From Gallibacter intestinalis (lineage in GTDB: Bacteria > Bacillota > Clostridia > Peptostreptococcales > Anaerovoracaceae): 64,000 bases of DNA. Numbering within the stretch: position 1 is the first letter of the stretch; every line of letters starts with the position of its first letter. Positions 27,748 to 37,259 of the stretch are shown in pieces. A program made the position numbers and the translations under genes. The notes beneath the pieces are model-generated. The model was not told the DNA's origin. It saw nothing but the letters and a program-made list of their open reading frames with translations, and searched no databases. The DNA is taken from contig NZ_JADCKA010000001.1 of assembly GCF_014982745.1 (NCBI RefSeq), positions 62,001 to 126,000 of the forward strand, given 5' to 3'.

Positions 27748-28554
27748 GTGAATACGTTAAAAGAGATTCTTAAAGAACATTGGTTATATCGTAAGCAAAT
27801 TGTTAAGCTAGCAAAATCTGATATTATTAAGACATATAAAGGTGCAGCGTTAGGTTGGTTGTGGGCAATAGCAAAACCTGCAGTAACAGTAGCGGTGTTC
27901 TATTTTGCATTTACGGTAGGACTTCGAAGTAGCAAACCTGTTGAAGGCTATCCGTATTTTTTGTGGTTGATTGCAGGTATGATGCCTTGGTTTTACATGC
28001 GAGATACGCTTATAGCAGGCTCTGACTCTATTAGAAGATATAAATATTTGGTGACTAAAATCAAATATCCTGTGTCCACAATACCAACATTTGTTAATCT
28101 TTCTCAATTTGTCATAAATGTAGGTCTTTGTCTGATTATGGGAATAATTTTTATTTTTTACGGCAAAATGCCTGACATTTATTGGCTGCAAATACCGATA
28201 TATATGTTTTTGATGCTCTTGTTTTTTAATTCGTGGGCACTGTTTGCAGGAATGCTGTCAGCGATGAGTCGAGACTTTTTAAATCTTGTGAAGGCAGTAG
28301 TTACCGCTCTATTCTGGGTATCCGGAATCATGTATGAAGTAGGAAGTATTCAAATTGATATTATTAGAGAAATAATGTTGTTTAATCCTATAACTATTAT
28401 TGTCAATGGATTTAGAGATAGTCTTATATATAAAGAATGGATATGGGAAAACCTTGGTGAATTAAGGAATTTCTTTATTGTATATTTTGTTATGATTGTA
28501 TTGTCGTTATGGGCATACAAAAAATTGCGAAAAGATATACCAGATGTTTTGTAA
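27748..28554 (+). CDS. Polysaccharide/teichoic acid ABC exporter, permease
   Basis: The product is 268 residues from the GTG at 27748, which has GGAAAGGA seven bases upstream. An ATG at 27715 coincides with the predicted transcript start and has no SD. Six hydrophobic helices and the ABC-2 pattern (SDIIKTYKGAALGWLWAIAKP near the N-terminus, then LWLIAGMMPWFYMRD) identify the TagG/Wzm/KpsM group. With the ATPase gene 19 nt downstream it forms the exporter that carries a finished lipid-linked polymer to the outside. This route is separate from the Wzx/Wzy route encoded upstream. Confidence 0.88.
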   Translation: MNTLKEILKEHWLYRKQIVKLAKSDIIKTYKGAALGWLWAIAKPAVTVAVFYFAFTVGLRSSKPVEGYPYFLWLIAGMMPWFYMRDTLIAGSDSIRRYKYLVTKIKYPVSTIPTFVNLSQFVINVGLCLIMGIIFIFYGKMPDIYWLQIPIYMFLMLLFFNSWALFAGMLSAMSRDFLNLVKAVVTALFWVSGIMYEVGSIQIDIIREIMLFNPITIIVNGFRDSLIYKEWIWENLGELRNFFIVYFVMIVLSLWAYKKLRKDIPDVL

Positions 28555-28573
28555 ATGATGGTGGGGAAATCAT

Positions 28574-29356
28574 ATGAGTAGTGCTATCGAATTTAAACAT
28601 GTTGTAAAAGAATACAAATTATTTAAAAATGACAAACAGAGATTTAAAGCGATTTTCAATAAAAGGATTAAGGCAAATACCAAAAGAGCTATTGATGATG
28701 TTTCTTTTAATATAGAAAAAGGAGAAGCAGTAGCATTATTTGGACGAAATGGTGCAGGTAAGTCGACTCTTTTGAAGATGATTACAGAAGTTGTTTTTCC
28801 TACTGAGGGTGAAGTGAAGATTAATGGCAGAGTTAGTGCTTTGTTGGAACTTACTGCAGGCTTTGATCCAGAGTTTACCGGTAGAGAAAATATACATTTT
28901 AGAGCTCAACTTATGGGCATAAATCAAGAAGATATCGATAGAATGGAGCCTGAAATAATTGAATTTGCTGAATTAGGTCCATATATTGATCAGCCGGTTA
29001 GGACTTATTCAAGTGGTATGAAGGCTAGACTTGGGTTTGCTATAAATGCGAATATTGAGCCAGAGATTTTAATAGTAGATGAAGCATTAAGTGTAGGGGA
29101 TAAAGCCTTTAGAGTTAAATGCAATGATAAAATTAATGAAATTGTTGCAAGCGGAGTAACATTCCTTTTTGTTACTCATTCGACTAATGTTGCTAAAGAT
29201 TTTTGTAGTAGAGGAATAGTAATGAAGAGTGGTAAATTTATTTATGACGGAGATATTGACTCTGCTGCAGATTTCTACGAAGAAATGGTGCAGGAAGATA
29301 TAGAGAAGAAACGTCGTATGAAGGAAGAGAAAAAGAAGGAAAGATTATTCCAATAA
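28574..29356 (+). CDS. Polysaccharide/teichoic acid ABC exporter, ATPase
   Basis: The product is 260 residues. It has Walker A GRNGAGKST, the Q-loop-region motif LLELTAGFDPEFTGRENI, signature YSSGMKARLGFA and Walker B ILIVDEALSVGD. The LTAGFDPEFTGRENI stretch is characteristic of the Wzt/TagH/KpsT group. It has no C-terminal carbohydrate-binding domain; the protein ends in a charged Lys/Glu helix. It should therefore be the short KpsT-like form that does not read a polymer end cap. It pairs with the permease gene upstream. Confidence 0.92.
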   Translation: MSSAIEFKHVVKEYKLFKNDKQRFKAIFNKRIKANTKRAIDDVSFNIEKGEAVALFGRNGAGKSTLLKMITEVVFPTEGEVKINGRVSALLELTAGFDPEFTGRENIHFRAQLMGINQEDIDRMEPEIIEFAELGPYIDQPVRTYSSGMKARLGFAINANIEPEILIVDEALSVGDKAFRVKCNDKINEIVASGVTFLFVTHSTNVAKDFCSRGIVMKSGKFIYDGDIDSAADFYEEMVQEDIEKKRRMKEEKKKERLFQ

Positions 29357-29370
29357 AGGAAGGGGACTTC

Positions 29371-30768
29371 ATGAATCTACTTCAGAATATATATATTTTA
29401 GTTTTTAATACAGTATTTAAATTAACTAAACATATTAATTATACTATTCGCGAATGGATAGCCAAGTTATGTGTATTTGGTTTATCTTCTTTGTTTTTTG
29501 TTTTGATGATATTGACTCGTCAAGGGATAACCGACATACATGTCAAAGGTTGCACAGAAGGAGGCATATTTTTACTAATCCTTTTGTGCATCTTTAGCGT
29601 TAATAAGCCATTAAAAAAAGTAAAATGGAATAAATGGATTACTTATCCATATTTTACAGCAGCCGTATATATGACCATTATGAGCTTTGATCAAAATCCT
29701 GGAGAGTTTTATCAATCGTATGCAATCATGATGTTGCTAATATTACCGGCGCTGTATTTTATTTGGGGAAATAGAAAAGACTATTTAACATATTACGATT
29801 GGTTTGCTAAATCATTGATTATATTAGGGTTGTTGTCTGCTGTGGCAACAATTATGTTTGCGCCATTTAGTGAAAAAAATGTTGGGTTGCGATATATAGG
29901 GTTAACGGATAATCCAAATATTCTAGGGATGATTTCTATTTCTGTAACAGCAGCATCATTATATATGATCTTCTTAAAAAGACCATTTTATGTAGTGTAT
30001 TCTATTTTGACAGGAGTGTATGCTACTTTTATTTGGTTGACAATGTCAAGAGCTGCAATTGCAGTATTAGTAATCCAATTATTAGCTTGGTTAATAATAT
30101 TTGTTAGGACATATTTTCCTAAAGAAAAGATTAGAAGTATGGCCTTTGTTGCTTTGACAATGGTTATCATGATAGCATCAGCCTTTTTAACAAACATAGT
30201 ATTACAAAAAAATATAGTAGCTGAAGCCAAAACTGAAATTGTTATGAGCGAGACATATCAAATTGCAGACTCAGAAGTTGATGCAGTTAAAAATAGATTT
30301 GACTTTAGCAATAAATCGTTAGAAGAATTCACATCTGGCAGAACAGATATATGGAAATGGTACATAGACAAAATCTCTTGGCGTGGCCATGATTGTACCA
30401 ATCACGAAGTGGAAATAGCACCTGGAGTGATATATCACAATGCTCACAATACGGTGTTAGAAATCTCATATCGATTTGGGTGGCCAGCAGGAGCTGCATA
30501 TGCATTTTTTATGATAGTAATGGTTGTTGCTTTAATAATAGGTGGATTGATATGCGCTAATCGTAAATATACAATCTTTATAATATTGTTAACGATAGCA
30601 TATTTTATAGAAGCAATGTTTGATGTAATGACAATACCTTTTGAAAGAGGACCTGTTTTAATGTTCTATATGGCGTTGATTGGAGTTTTCGAAGGTGATT
30701 TTTTAGCAAAAAAAGATAAAAATGAGGAAAGTTTAACTCAGGCGAGGGGAAGACATGAAATTAGTTGA
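29371..30768 (+). CDS. O-antigen ligase/polymerase-like membrane protein
   Basis: The product is 465 residues with about eleven membrane segments. The Wzy_C features are a large outside loop near residues 285-350 with the pattern TSGRTDIWKWYIDKI, the RGHDC and YHNAHNTVLEISYRFGW segments, and TDNPNILGMISI earlier. The AHN(T/S) His is a conserved catalytic residue in WaaL-type ligases. The reading frame overlaps the next, similar gene by 14 nt. In an ABC-exporter operon a polymerase is not expected, so a ligase role, joining the exported polymer to a wall acceptor, is the better guess. Confidence 0.75.
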   Translation: MNLLQNIYILVFNTVFKLTKHINYTIREWIAKLCVFGLSSLFFVLMILTRQGITDIHVKGCTEGGIFLLILLCIFSVNKPLKKVKWNKWITYPYFTAAVYMTIMSFDQNPGEFYQSYAIMMLLILPALYFIWGNRKDYLTYYDWFAKSLIILGLLSAVATIMFAPFSEKNVGLRYIGLTDNPNILGMISISVTAASLYMIFLKRPFYVVYSILTGVYATFIWLTMSRAAIAVLVIQLLAWLIIFVRTYFPKEKIRSMAFVALTMVIMIASAFLTNIVLQKNIVAEAKTEIVMSETYQIADSEVDAVKNRFDFSNKSLEEFTSGRTDIWKWYIDKISWRGHDCTNHEVEIAPGVIYHNAHNTVLEISYRFGWPAGAAYAFFMIVMVVALIIGGLICANRKYTIFIILLTIAYFIEAMFDVMTIPFERGPVLMFYMALIGVFEGDFLAKKDKNEESLTQARGRHEIS

Positions 30769-32146
30769 TAATCTTTATAAAGCTATTTTAAACGCAATGT
30801 ATAACCATTGCATTGTGCATATTAATGAGAAGGTAAAAAATATAATATGCTTAATTGCCGCACATTGTTTAGCTGCAATATATATTTTTTATAGGATGGA
30901 TATTAGTATAAAGGACAAGTTAAATATAGGTAGTTTTGATATAGCCTGCTTTATTTTCTTTATGCTGATTATATTGGTGCTGTTTAGCATGAAACGCCAA
31001 ATAACGATAGATGAGGATAATAAAATAAGCAAAATAATATATTGTTGTTTTGCGATTACCATGCTTGTAGCATTGATTGTCGCTAATCCTATTTGGGAAA
31101 TTAAAGTATCAATGTTAATGGTAATATTTATATTCCCAGCTTTTTATTATATTTCTCAGTATAGCAATGATTATGCTACATTAGTAAAAATAATTGCGAT
31201 TTCTTTTGCTAATATTGGCTTGATATTACATATAGGGAATTTCTTATTATATCCGTACGAAGATACTAGTATTGCATATCAAGCGGGCTTTGCGAATCCT
31301 AATACTTTGGCGATGGCTTTAGTACCAACATTTTTATGTTCAATATATCTATTTTCAATTTGCAATAGAATTAAATGGCTTTATTTGGTTATTGCTGGAT
31401 ATACTATAGGTATAATAATGCTATGTGAAGCAAGAACTTCTATAGCTGTATGTCTTATTTCACTAATATGCTGGGGAATATATTATATTATTCATTCGAG
31501 CAATTTCGAGATAAAGCGCATTAATAGCTTAGTATCTGTTATATTAGCCATTTGTATTTTAGCAGCAGGTGTTTTTATTACGGATAAGGTTAATGTAGCA
31601 AGAGGCACAACTGCGATAAATGATACTATTGCGGTTGAAGAAACAACAATAGAACCTGCCGAAGAGGCTAATAGTTTAGAAAAGGTAATTACAAAATCTG
31701 AAGAAAGAACAGGGACTAATTTAAATGGATTTTTAAGTGGCAGAGTTGAATTGTGGAAGTATTATACTAAAGATATTACAGCTTTTGGCCATGATTATGA
31801 TTCTGCTAAAGAACAGAGAACTGAAGATAACATTACTTTAGGTACGCATAATACTCTAATTAGTTATTTATATATTTGTGGTGCAATACCTGCACTGATA
31901 ATGTTGATCATACAGTTGCTTGTAGCTGGTTATATCATTAGACGAATATTCTTTAAATATAAAACGGAAGAAATTGAAAGAAAAAACAGTTTGCCACAAT
32001 TAGATTTATTTATTGTTCTTATTGCCCCTGCATATTGCTTGGCAGGCTTGGTTGAAGAACTGATTTGGGTAAGTAGGTGGGCAATAGCTGCACTATTCTT
32101 TATATCGTTGGCGCCAATATTTTATAAAAGAAAATTTAAAAGGTGA
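30755..32146 (+). CDS. O-antigen ligase/polymerase-like membrane protein, paralogue
   Basis: The product is 463 residues with the same build as the preceding protein. Eleven or so helices are present, with FANPNTLAMALVP in place of TDNPNILGM, the outside loop with LSGRVELWKYYTKDI, FGHDYD, and GTHNTLISYLYICG carrying the conserved His. The two proteins share order and motifs but little overall identity by eye, so the duplication is old. It starts 14 nt inside the upstream gene. Whether both are ligases, or one is a polymerase, cannot be told from sequence. Confidence 0.72.
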   Translation: MKLVDNLYKAILNAMYNHCIVHINEKVKNIICLIAAHCLAAIYIFYRMDISIKDKLNIGSFDIACFIFFMLIILVLFSMKRQITIDEDNKISKIIYCCFAITMLVALIVANPIWEIKVSMLMVIFIFPAFYYISQYSNDYATLVKIIAISFANIGLILHIGNFLLYPYEDTSIAYQAGFANPNTLAMALVPTFLCSIYLFSICNRIKWLYLVIAGYTIGIIMLCEARTSIAVCLISLICWGIYYIIHSSNFEIKRINSLVSVILAICILAAGVFITDKVNVARGTTAINDTIAVEETTIEPAEEANSLEKVITKSEERTGTNLNGFLSGRVELWKYYTKDITAFGHDYDSAKEQRTEDNITLGTHNTLISYLYICGAIPALIMLIIQLLVAGYIIRRIFFKYKTEEIERKNSLPQLDLFIVLIAPAYCLAGLVEELIWVSRWAIAALFFISLAPIFYKRKFKR

Positions 32147-32150
32147 TTAA

Positions 32151-33767
32151 ATGAAAATTTCCATTATTATACCGGCATACAATGTTGAAAAGTACATTGA
32201 AGATATGCTTAAAGATGTAATAAATCAGACATTTACTGATTTTGAAGCGATAATAATAAATGATGGTTCCACAGATGGTACTCAGAATATTGTTGATGAG
32301 TATTGTAAGAAAGATAGCAGACTCAAATCCATCATTAAGGAAAACGGAGGAGTGTCGTCAGCGAGAAATGCTGGATTAGATATCGCAAAAGGAGAGTATG
32401 TTGTATTCTGGGATCCAGACGATGCTATACCTAAGAAAAGTTTAGAATATCTATATGATTGTATAACCAAAGAAAATGCAGATATGGCTATTGGAATGCG
32501 AGTGCTAGATAGTGGCATGGAAGTAATTCGTGCAGCAAGCTTGTCACAATTAATTTCTCAACAAGAGATTAGTAAAATGGACGATAGGCATGTTTGGGTT
32601 TTTTCTGCATGCAATCGTTTATTTAAGCGTAGCATTATAGAGGAATATAATATTAGATTTAAAAACATAAGTTTAGGCGAGGATAGTGTTTTTTGGTTGG
32701 AATACATGGGCTACTGTAAGAAAATCGCAGGATGTCCTAAAGATGTATATATATATAAGAGAAGATTGTTTTTAGATAATGCCGATTCACTTACACAAAA
32801 AAAAGACAGATACTACGAAGGCTATTTTGAGCAGTATATCGGTCATTTAGAAGAAATGGCAGATAAGCTATTTTTAAATGCTGATGAAAGCTTGGAAAAA
32901 CATTATTATAAAGAGAAATTTTTCCAAGAATTATATAAGCGCCTAATGAGAGAAAATCTTCTATATAATATGTATTGTCATATATGGACGCTTACAGATA
33001 AGGAAGATAGTATTTTAAGAAAACAATATGATTATGTGCGTAGTAAAATATATGATATAGAATGGCAAAAGTTTTTGTATAATGAAAAACAACTGGACTT
33101 ATCTAAAGGATTAAAAACAAAAGAAGAAATAGCGAATAATCCAAAAGTCACATTTGTATTGACGAGAAAATTACAAGATGTTGATTTAATCGTAGAAAGC
33201 ATATACAGGCAGGAATATCCGGAATTCGAAATTTTAGTGGATGAAGTAATATATGATAATATAAAAACTAGAGTTGAGCATGAAATAAATGTTCATGTGC
33301 TTTCTGGAAAAGACTTATCCGAAATTAAGAATAATGCTGTAAATACAGCTAAAGGAAAATGGATAATGTTCTTTGAAGAATCTATTTTCCCTATAACTGA
33401 TACTATAAAGTCTTTTTTGAAAAAAGTAGACGAAAATGAAACTGTGGTATCATTGAATATGAAAAGGGTGAAAAATAGGCAATTAGTAGATTTACCTTTG
33501 GTGGATAAAGCTTTTCAGTATAAGGATAAACGTATAAAAAAGGAAGTAGATAATACTTTCTCAAACAAAATGATTTCACTGGAGTTTCTACGAAAGTCAA
33601 AATTTACATTCACTAATGACAGTAGAAAAGATATGATTTCTTTATACGATGCTACAAGTGTTACAAGACGTAAATCTGTAATTATGCATACATTATTGAC
33701 AAATAATGATTTTAAAAAGCAAATCAGGCATTGGAAAGCAAAAGTTAAATTGTATTTTATGAATTGA
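32151..33767 (+). CDS. Tandem GT-A glycosyltransferase family 2 protein
   Basis: The product is 538 residues. The N-terminal domain is a standard family 2 transferase: SIIIPAYNVEKYIEDML, INDGSTDGTQNIV, GVSSARNAGLDIAKGEYVVFWDPDD with the metal-binding acidic triplet, and LGEDSVFWLEY. A helical stretch follows (about 225-320), then a second region (about 325-440) that repeats the fold in degraded form: VTFVLTRKLQDVDLIVESIYRQEY, KNNAVNTAKGKWIMFFEES. In it the DxD position reads Glu-Glu-Ser and the NDGS motif is gone, so it probably binds but does not transfer. It lies between the ligase-like genes and a CDP-glycerol transferase gene, consistent with building a teichoic-like chain. Confidence 0.82.
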   Translation: MKISIIIPAYNVEKYIEDMLKDVINQTFTDFEAIIINDGSTDGTQNIVDEYCKKDSRLKSIIKENGGVSSARNAGLDIAKGEYVVFWDPDDAIPKKSLEYLYDCITKENADMAIGMRVLDSGMEVIRAASLSQLISQQEISKMDDRHVWVFSACNRLFKRSIIEEYNIRFKNISLGEDSVFWLEYMGYCKKIAGCPKDVYIYKRRLFLDNADSLTQKKDRYYEGYFEQYIGHLEEMADKLFLNADESLEKHYYKEKFFQELYKRLMRENLLYNMYCHIWTLTDKEDSILRKQYDYVRSKIYDIEWQKFLYNEKQLDLSKGLKTKEEIANNPKVTFVLTRKLQDVDLIVESIYRQEYPEFEILVDEVIYDNIKTRVEHEINVHVLSGKDLSEIKNNAVNTAKGKWIMFFEESIFPITDTIKSFLKKVDENETVVSLNMKRVKNRQLVDLPLVDKAFQYKDKRIKKEVDNTFSNKMISLEFLRKSKFTFTNDSRKDMISLYDATSVTRRKSVIMHTLLTNNDFKKQIRHWKAKVKLYFMN

Positions 33768-33779
33768 TTGGAGTAGTTA

Positions 33780-35450
33780 ATGAGTTTAGACAATAAAATG
33801 TTATTTGAAATAACTACTATAAACTGGGAACGCATATTTTTTAACTTTGTGGTTAAGACAGATTATAACGACAAGGTGGATTTTGTATTTGTATTATTTA
33901 AAGATGAAAATGAAGATGGTCATAAGCATCGCGCAGAAGAAATAGAACAGATTGTTCCTATTGAATATAATCAATATAGCGATGGAGAATACACTTTTTC
34001 ATTGAATGTGTCAGCTATTGCAGGAAGATCATTTTTAGATAATGGAAGATGGAAAATATGTGCAATGGTTGAAAATAAACCAATCATAGTAAATGTTACA
34101 AATGATGTGGCATACGAATTGGATGGTTTGGCCCGTGTTTTTAGATATGGGAAAAACAAATATGCTTATAGCATATCATTTGACTTGGATAATTGTGATG
34201 ATGAAAATTTAGAACTTTGCATCAACAGTTATTTTATGATAGCAAATAATAAATGGAAGAAACGAAAATACATTCAGGAAGCGTTCACTTTGACGGGCAA
34301 ATTAAAAAGAACATATATGTTTGCTGTCATCAGATTAATTAGAGTTTTTTATCATATAATGGCTAGTATAACTCCTAAAGATGGTACAAGAGTGCTGTTC
34401 ATGACTGAAACAAAAGATTATCTTTGGGGAAATTTGAAATATATAAATGATAGAATAATAGAAAGAGGACTGGATAAGCAGTTTAAACTTTCATATTCAT
34501 GTCGTAAAGCAGTCGGAAACAATAAAAGTGCATTGAGTTGGATTAAAACAGTATATCTTGTAGCAAAGCAGGATTATATATTCATCGATGATTATGCACC
34601 GATATTTGGATTCTTTAAATTAAATCCAAAAACTGAACTTATTCAGGTTTGGCATGCAGGAGAAGGCTTTAAATCTGTTGGATATAGCAGATTTGGCAAG
34701 GATGGATCTCCATTTCCATCAGAATCATGTCATAAGGCATATACATATGCGTTAACAGGATCAAAAAATCTTGTTAAAGTGTATGAAGAGGTATTTGGTA
34801 TCGAGAAAAGCGCATTTTTGCCGATAGGAATGGCAAGATTAGATGATTTTCTTGATGAGGATAAGATAGAAAACTTCAAAAATGATTTTTATAATCAGTA
34901 TCCACAACTGAAAAATAGGAAAATTGTACTGTTTGCACCGACATTTAGAGGTACAGGACAAAAAACAGCATATTATGATTACGACAAAATAGACTTAAAG
35001 AAGATATATGAGTTTTGCGGAGATGAATGGGCATTCATAATAAAAATGCATCCTTTTGTAAAAGACTCGATAGACATACCGGAAGAATATAAAGACCGTA
35101 TATTTGATTTTGCATCTTATCAGAATATAAATGATCTGTATTATGTGACAGATGTTCTGGTAACAGATTATTCTTCTAACTATTATGAGTATGCGCTGCT
35201 TAAAAAGCCGGTATTGTTTTATACTTATGACAGAGAATTTTATGAATTGACAAGAGGCGTTCATAGAGATGTCAAGAGCCATGCTCCGGGCAAGGTATGT
35301 GATACATTTGAAGAATTGATAGATGCTTTAGAACACGGTGACTTTGAAAAGGAAAAAATAGATAAGTTTGTAGAAGACAATTTTGGAGAGTATGATGGAC
35401 ATGCTGCTGATAGAGCGATAGATATTATACTTTTGAAGGAGGAACGCTGA
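33780..35450 (+). CDS. CDP-glycerol/CDP-ribitol glycerophosphotransferase (TagF family)
   Basis: The product is 556 residues. The N-terminal 180 residues are a beta-rich accessory region. The C-terminal TagF domain has LIQVWHAGEGFKSVGYSRFG with the conserved His, VLFAPTFRGTG, FIIKMHPFVKD, DVLVTDYSSNYYEYALL and PVLFYTYDREFY. These enzymes transfer polyol phosphate from CDP-glycerol or CDP-ribitol to a lipid-linked primer or chain at the inner membrane face. The neighbouring cytidylyltransferase gene overlaps its stop (TGATG), so its donor is probably made by that enzyme. Confidence 0.88.
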   Translation: MSLDNKMLFEITTINWERIFFNFVVKTDYNDKVDFVFVLFKDENEDGHKHRAEEIEQIVPIEYNQYSDGEYTFSLNVSAIAGRSFLDNGRWKICAMVENKPIIVNVTNDVAYELDGLARVFRYGKNKYAYSISFDLDNCDDENLELCINSYFMIANNKWKKRKYIQEAFTLTGKLKRTYMFAVIRLIRVFYHIMASITPKDGTRVLFMTETKDYLWGNLKYINDRIIERGLDKQFKLSYSCRKAVGNNKSALSWIKTVYLVAKQDYIFIDDYAPIFGFFKLNPKTELIQVWHAGEGFKSVGYSRFGKDGSPFPSESCHKAYTYALTGSKNLVKVYEEVFGIEKSAFLPIGMARLDDFLDEDKIENFKNDFYNQYPQLKNRKIVLFAPTFRGTGQKTAYYDYDKIDLKKIYEFCGDEWAFIIKMHPFVKDSIDIPEEYKDRIFDFASYQNINDLYYVTDVLVTDYSSNYYEYALLKKPVLFYTYDREFYELTRGVHRDVKSHAPGKVCDTFEELIDALEHGDFEKEKIDKFVEDNFGEYDGHAADRAIDIILLKEER

Positions 35451-36211
35451 TGAGCAAAAATATAGCAATAATATTTGCAGGAGGCAGCGGAGCACGTATG
35501 GGTACGGGCCTTCCTAAACAGTTTCTTGAAGTCAATGGTAAACCGATAATAATCCATACTTTAGATATTTTTGAAGACCATCCCCTTATAGATGAGATTT
35601 ATGTTGCGTGTAAAAGCGAATATATAGGAAAGCTGAAGAAGATGGTAGATCGCTATTGGATCAGTAAAGTAAAGAATATTGTTCCGGGAGGAGCTACAGG
35701 GCAGGATTCTATTTTTAATGCACTTAGTGCAGCTGCGGAGAATAATACTGGAGATGCGATTGTTCTTATTCATGATGGAGTGAGGCCTTGTATAACATCT
35801 GAGCTCATTGATGATGCGATAGAAAGTGTAATAGAGAATGGCTCTGCAATCACATGTACAGCAATGTATGAAACTCCTGTAGTAAGTCATGGCGGGAAGA
35901 TTGTAGAAGAAACTCCTTCGCGAGATGATTTTTATACAGCTCAGGCACCTCAGTGTTTTTATCTGGGAGATATATTAGATGCTCATAATTTTGTACGACA
36001 TGAGAATCCTGGATATGAAGGTATTGTGGATAGCTGTACCTTGATGCGAAGTCTGGGAAAAGAAGTTGCAATAGTAAAAGGCAACAGAGGCAATATTAAA
36101 GTCACTACTCCGGAGGATCTTTACATATTCAGAGCTATGATACAGTATAGAGAAACACAAGATGTATTTGGTCTTAGACATAAAGAAATACCTGATAAGC
36201 TAAAAAAATAA
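35450..36211 (+). CDS. IspD/TarI family cytidylyltransferase
   Basis: The product is 253 residues. The nucleotide-binding start IIFAGGSGARMGTGLPKQFLEV, the CTP-site LIHDGVRPCITSELID and the QAPQCFYLGDIL segment define the IspD/TarI family. IspD makes CDP-methylerythritol for isoprenoids and TarI makes CDP-ribitol. The operon context, between a TagF-type transferase and an extended SDR and well inside a surface-polymer operon, favours a polyol-phosphate substrate such as ribitol 5-phosphate. The start overlaps the stop of the upstream gene. Confidence 0.82.
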   Translation: MSKNIAIIFAGGSGARMGTGLPKQFLEVNGKPIIIHTLDIFEDHPLIDEIYVACKSEYIGKLKKMVDRYWISKVKNIVPGGATGQDSIFNALSAAAENNTGDAIVLIHDGVRPCITSELIDDAIESVIENGSAITCTAMYETPVVSHGGKIVEETPSRDDFYTAQAPQCFYLGDILDAHNFVRHENPGYEGIVDSCTLMRSLGKEVAIVKGNRGNIKVTTPEDLYIFRAMIQYRETQDVFGLRHKEIPDKLKK

Positions 36212-36221
36212 TGGAGGCATT

Positions 36222-37259
36222 ATGATGAACCATATTCTGAGAGAGGATATAGATAATATACTTAAAGAAAATCTCAACTGGGATAAGTTTAAGAATACTA
36301 ACGTGCTTATAACCGGTGCTAGTGGCATGATAGGCAGTTATATGTTATATACTCTTGTAGAATTAAATAAGAGAGAGCATTATAATATGTCGCTTTATGC
36401 ACTTGTGCGTCATCCTGAAAAACTTAACAGAGAAGTATTACCATATATAAATATAATCAACCAGAGCGTTACAGATCCGATTACTGCAGATGTAGCTTTT
36501 GATTTTGTAATACACACAGCAAGTCCTGCGAGTCCGCTTATTATGAGAGAAGACCCTGTAGGTACGATAGCTGCAAATACGATAGGCACATATAATACCC
36601 TTGAAGTAGCACGCAAAGGAAGCGGTAAAGGATATCTGTTTATTTCTTCAAGAGAAATATATGGACAACCTTATGAAAATCAGAGAGTGTTTACTGAGGA
36701 TACATATGGATTTGTTAATCCTTTAGATCCAAGATCTTGCTATCCTGAGGGAAAGAAAGCTGCAGAAACTATGTGCGTATGCTACCATAAGCAATATGGT
36801 ATTAATACCAAAATTGCAAGATTGGCTCATACATTTGGACCTGGAATGTCAATATACGATGGCAGAGTTCAGGCGGACTTTTTGAAAAATGTAGTAAACA
36901 ACGAAGATATTGTTTTGAAGAGCGATGGATCTGCAATAAGAACTTACACTTATGCAGGTGATGCTACGTTGGCTTTGTTTTACATTTTGTTAGATTCTGA
37001 CGATATTGTCTATAATATTTCCAGTGAAGATTCAACAGTATCAATAAAGCAACTTGCTGAGACATTAGTTGGAGCATTTCCTGAAAGAAATCTGAGTCTC
37101 GTATTTGATATTCCAAAGGATGCAGGTAATAGCGGATGTGCGCCATTTACTTTAGGAATACTTGGCAGTGATAAACTTAAATCAATTGGTTGGAAACCGG
37201 TTTACTCCCTAGAAGAAGGTCTTAAACGTACAGTTGAATTTATAGAAACAAATTATTAA
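36222..37259 (+). CDS. Extended SDR, NAD-dependent epimerase/decarboxylase-like
   Basis: The product is 345 residues with an SD of GGAGG before two tandem ATGs (36222, 36225). It has NVLITGASGMIGSYML for NAD, VIHTASPASPLI (a form typical of UDP-glucuronate decarboxylases), SSREIYGQP with the catalytic Ser, YPEGKKAAE supplying the Tyr and Lys, and AHTFGPGM. It could be a UDP-sugar decarboxylase or epimerase. Because it follows a TarI-like gene, another possibility is a reductase or epimerase making the polyol precursor. It ends the operon and overlaps the convergent gene by four bases. Confidence 0.78.
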   Translation: MMNHILREDIDNILKENLNWDKFKNTNVLITGASGMIGSYMLYTLVELNKREHYNMSLYALVRHPEKLNREVLPYINIINQSVTDPITADVAFDFVIHTASPASPLIMREDPVGTIAANTIGTYNTLEVARKGSGKGYLFISSREIYGQPYENQRVFTEDTYGFVNPLDPRSCYPEGKKAAETMCVCYHKQYGINTKIARLAHTFGPGMSIYDGRVQADFLKNVVNNEDIVLKSDGSAIRTYTYAGDATLALFYILLDSDDIVYNISSEDSTVSIKQLAETLVGAFPERNLSLVFDIPKDAGNSGCAPFTLGILGSDKLKSIGWKPVYSLEEGLKRTVEFIETNY

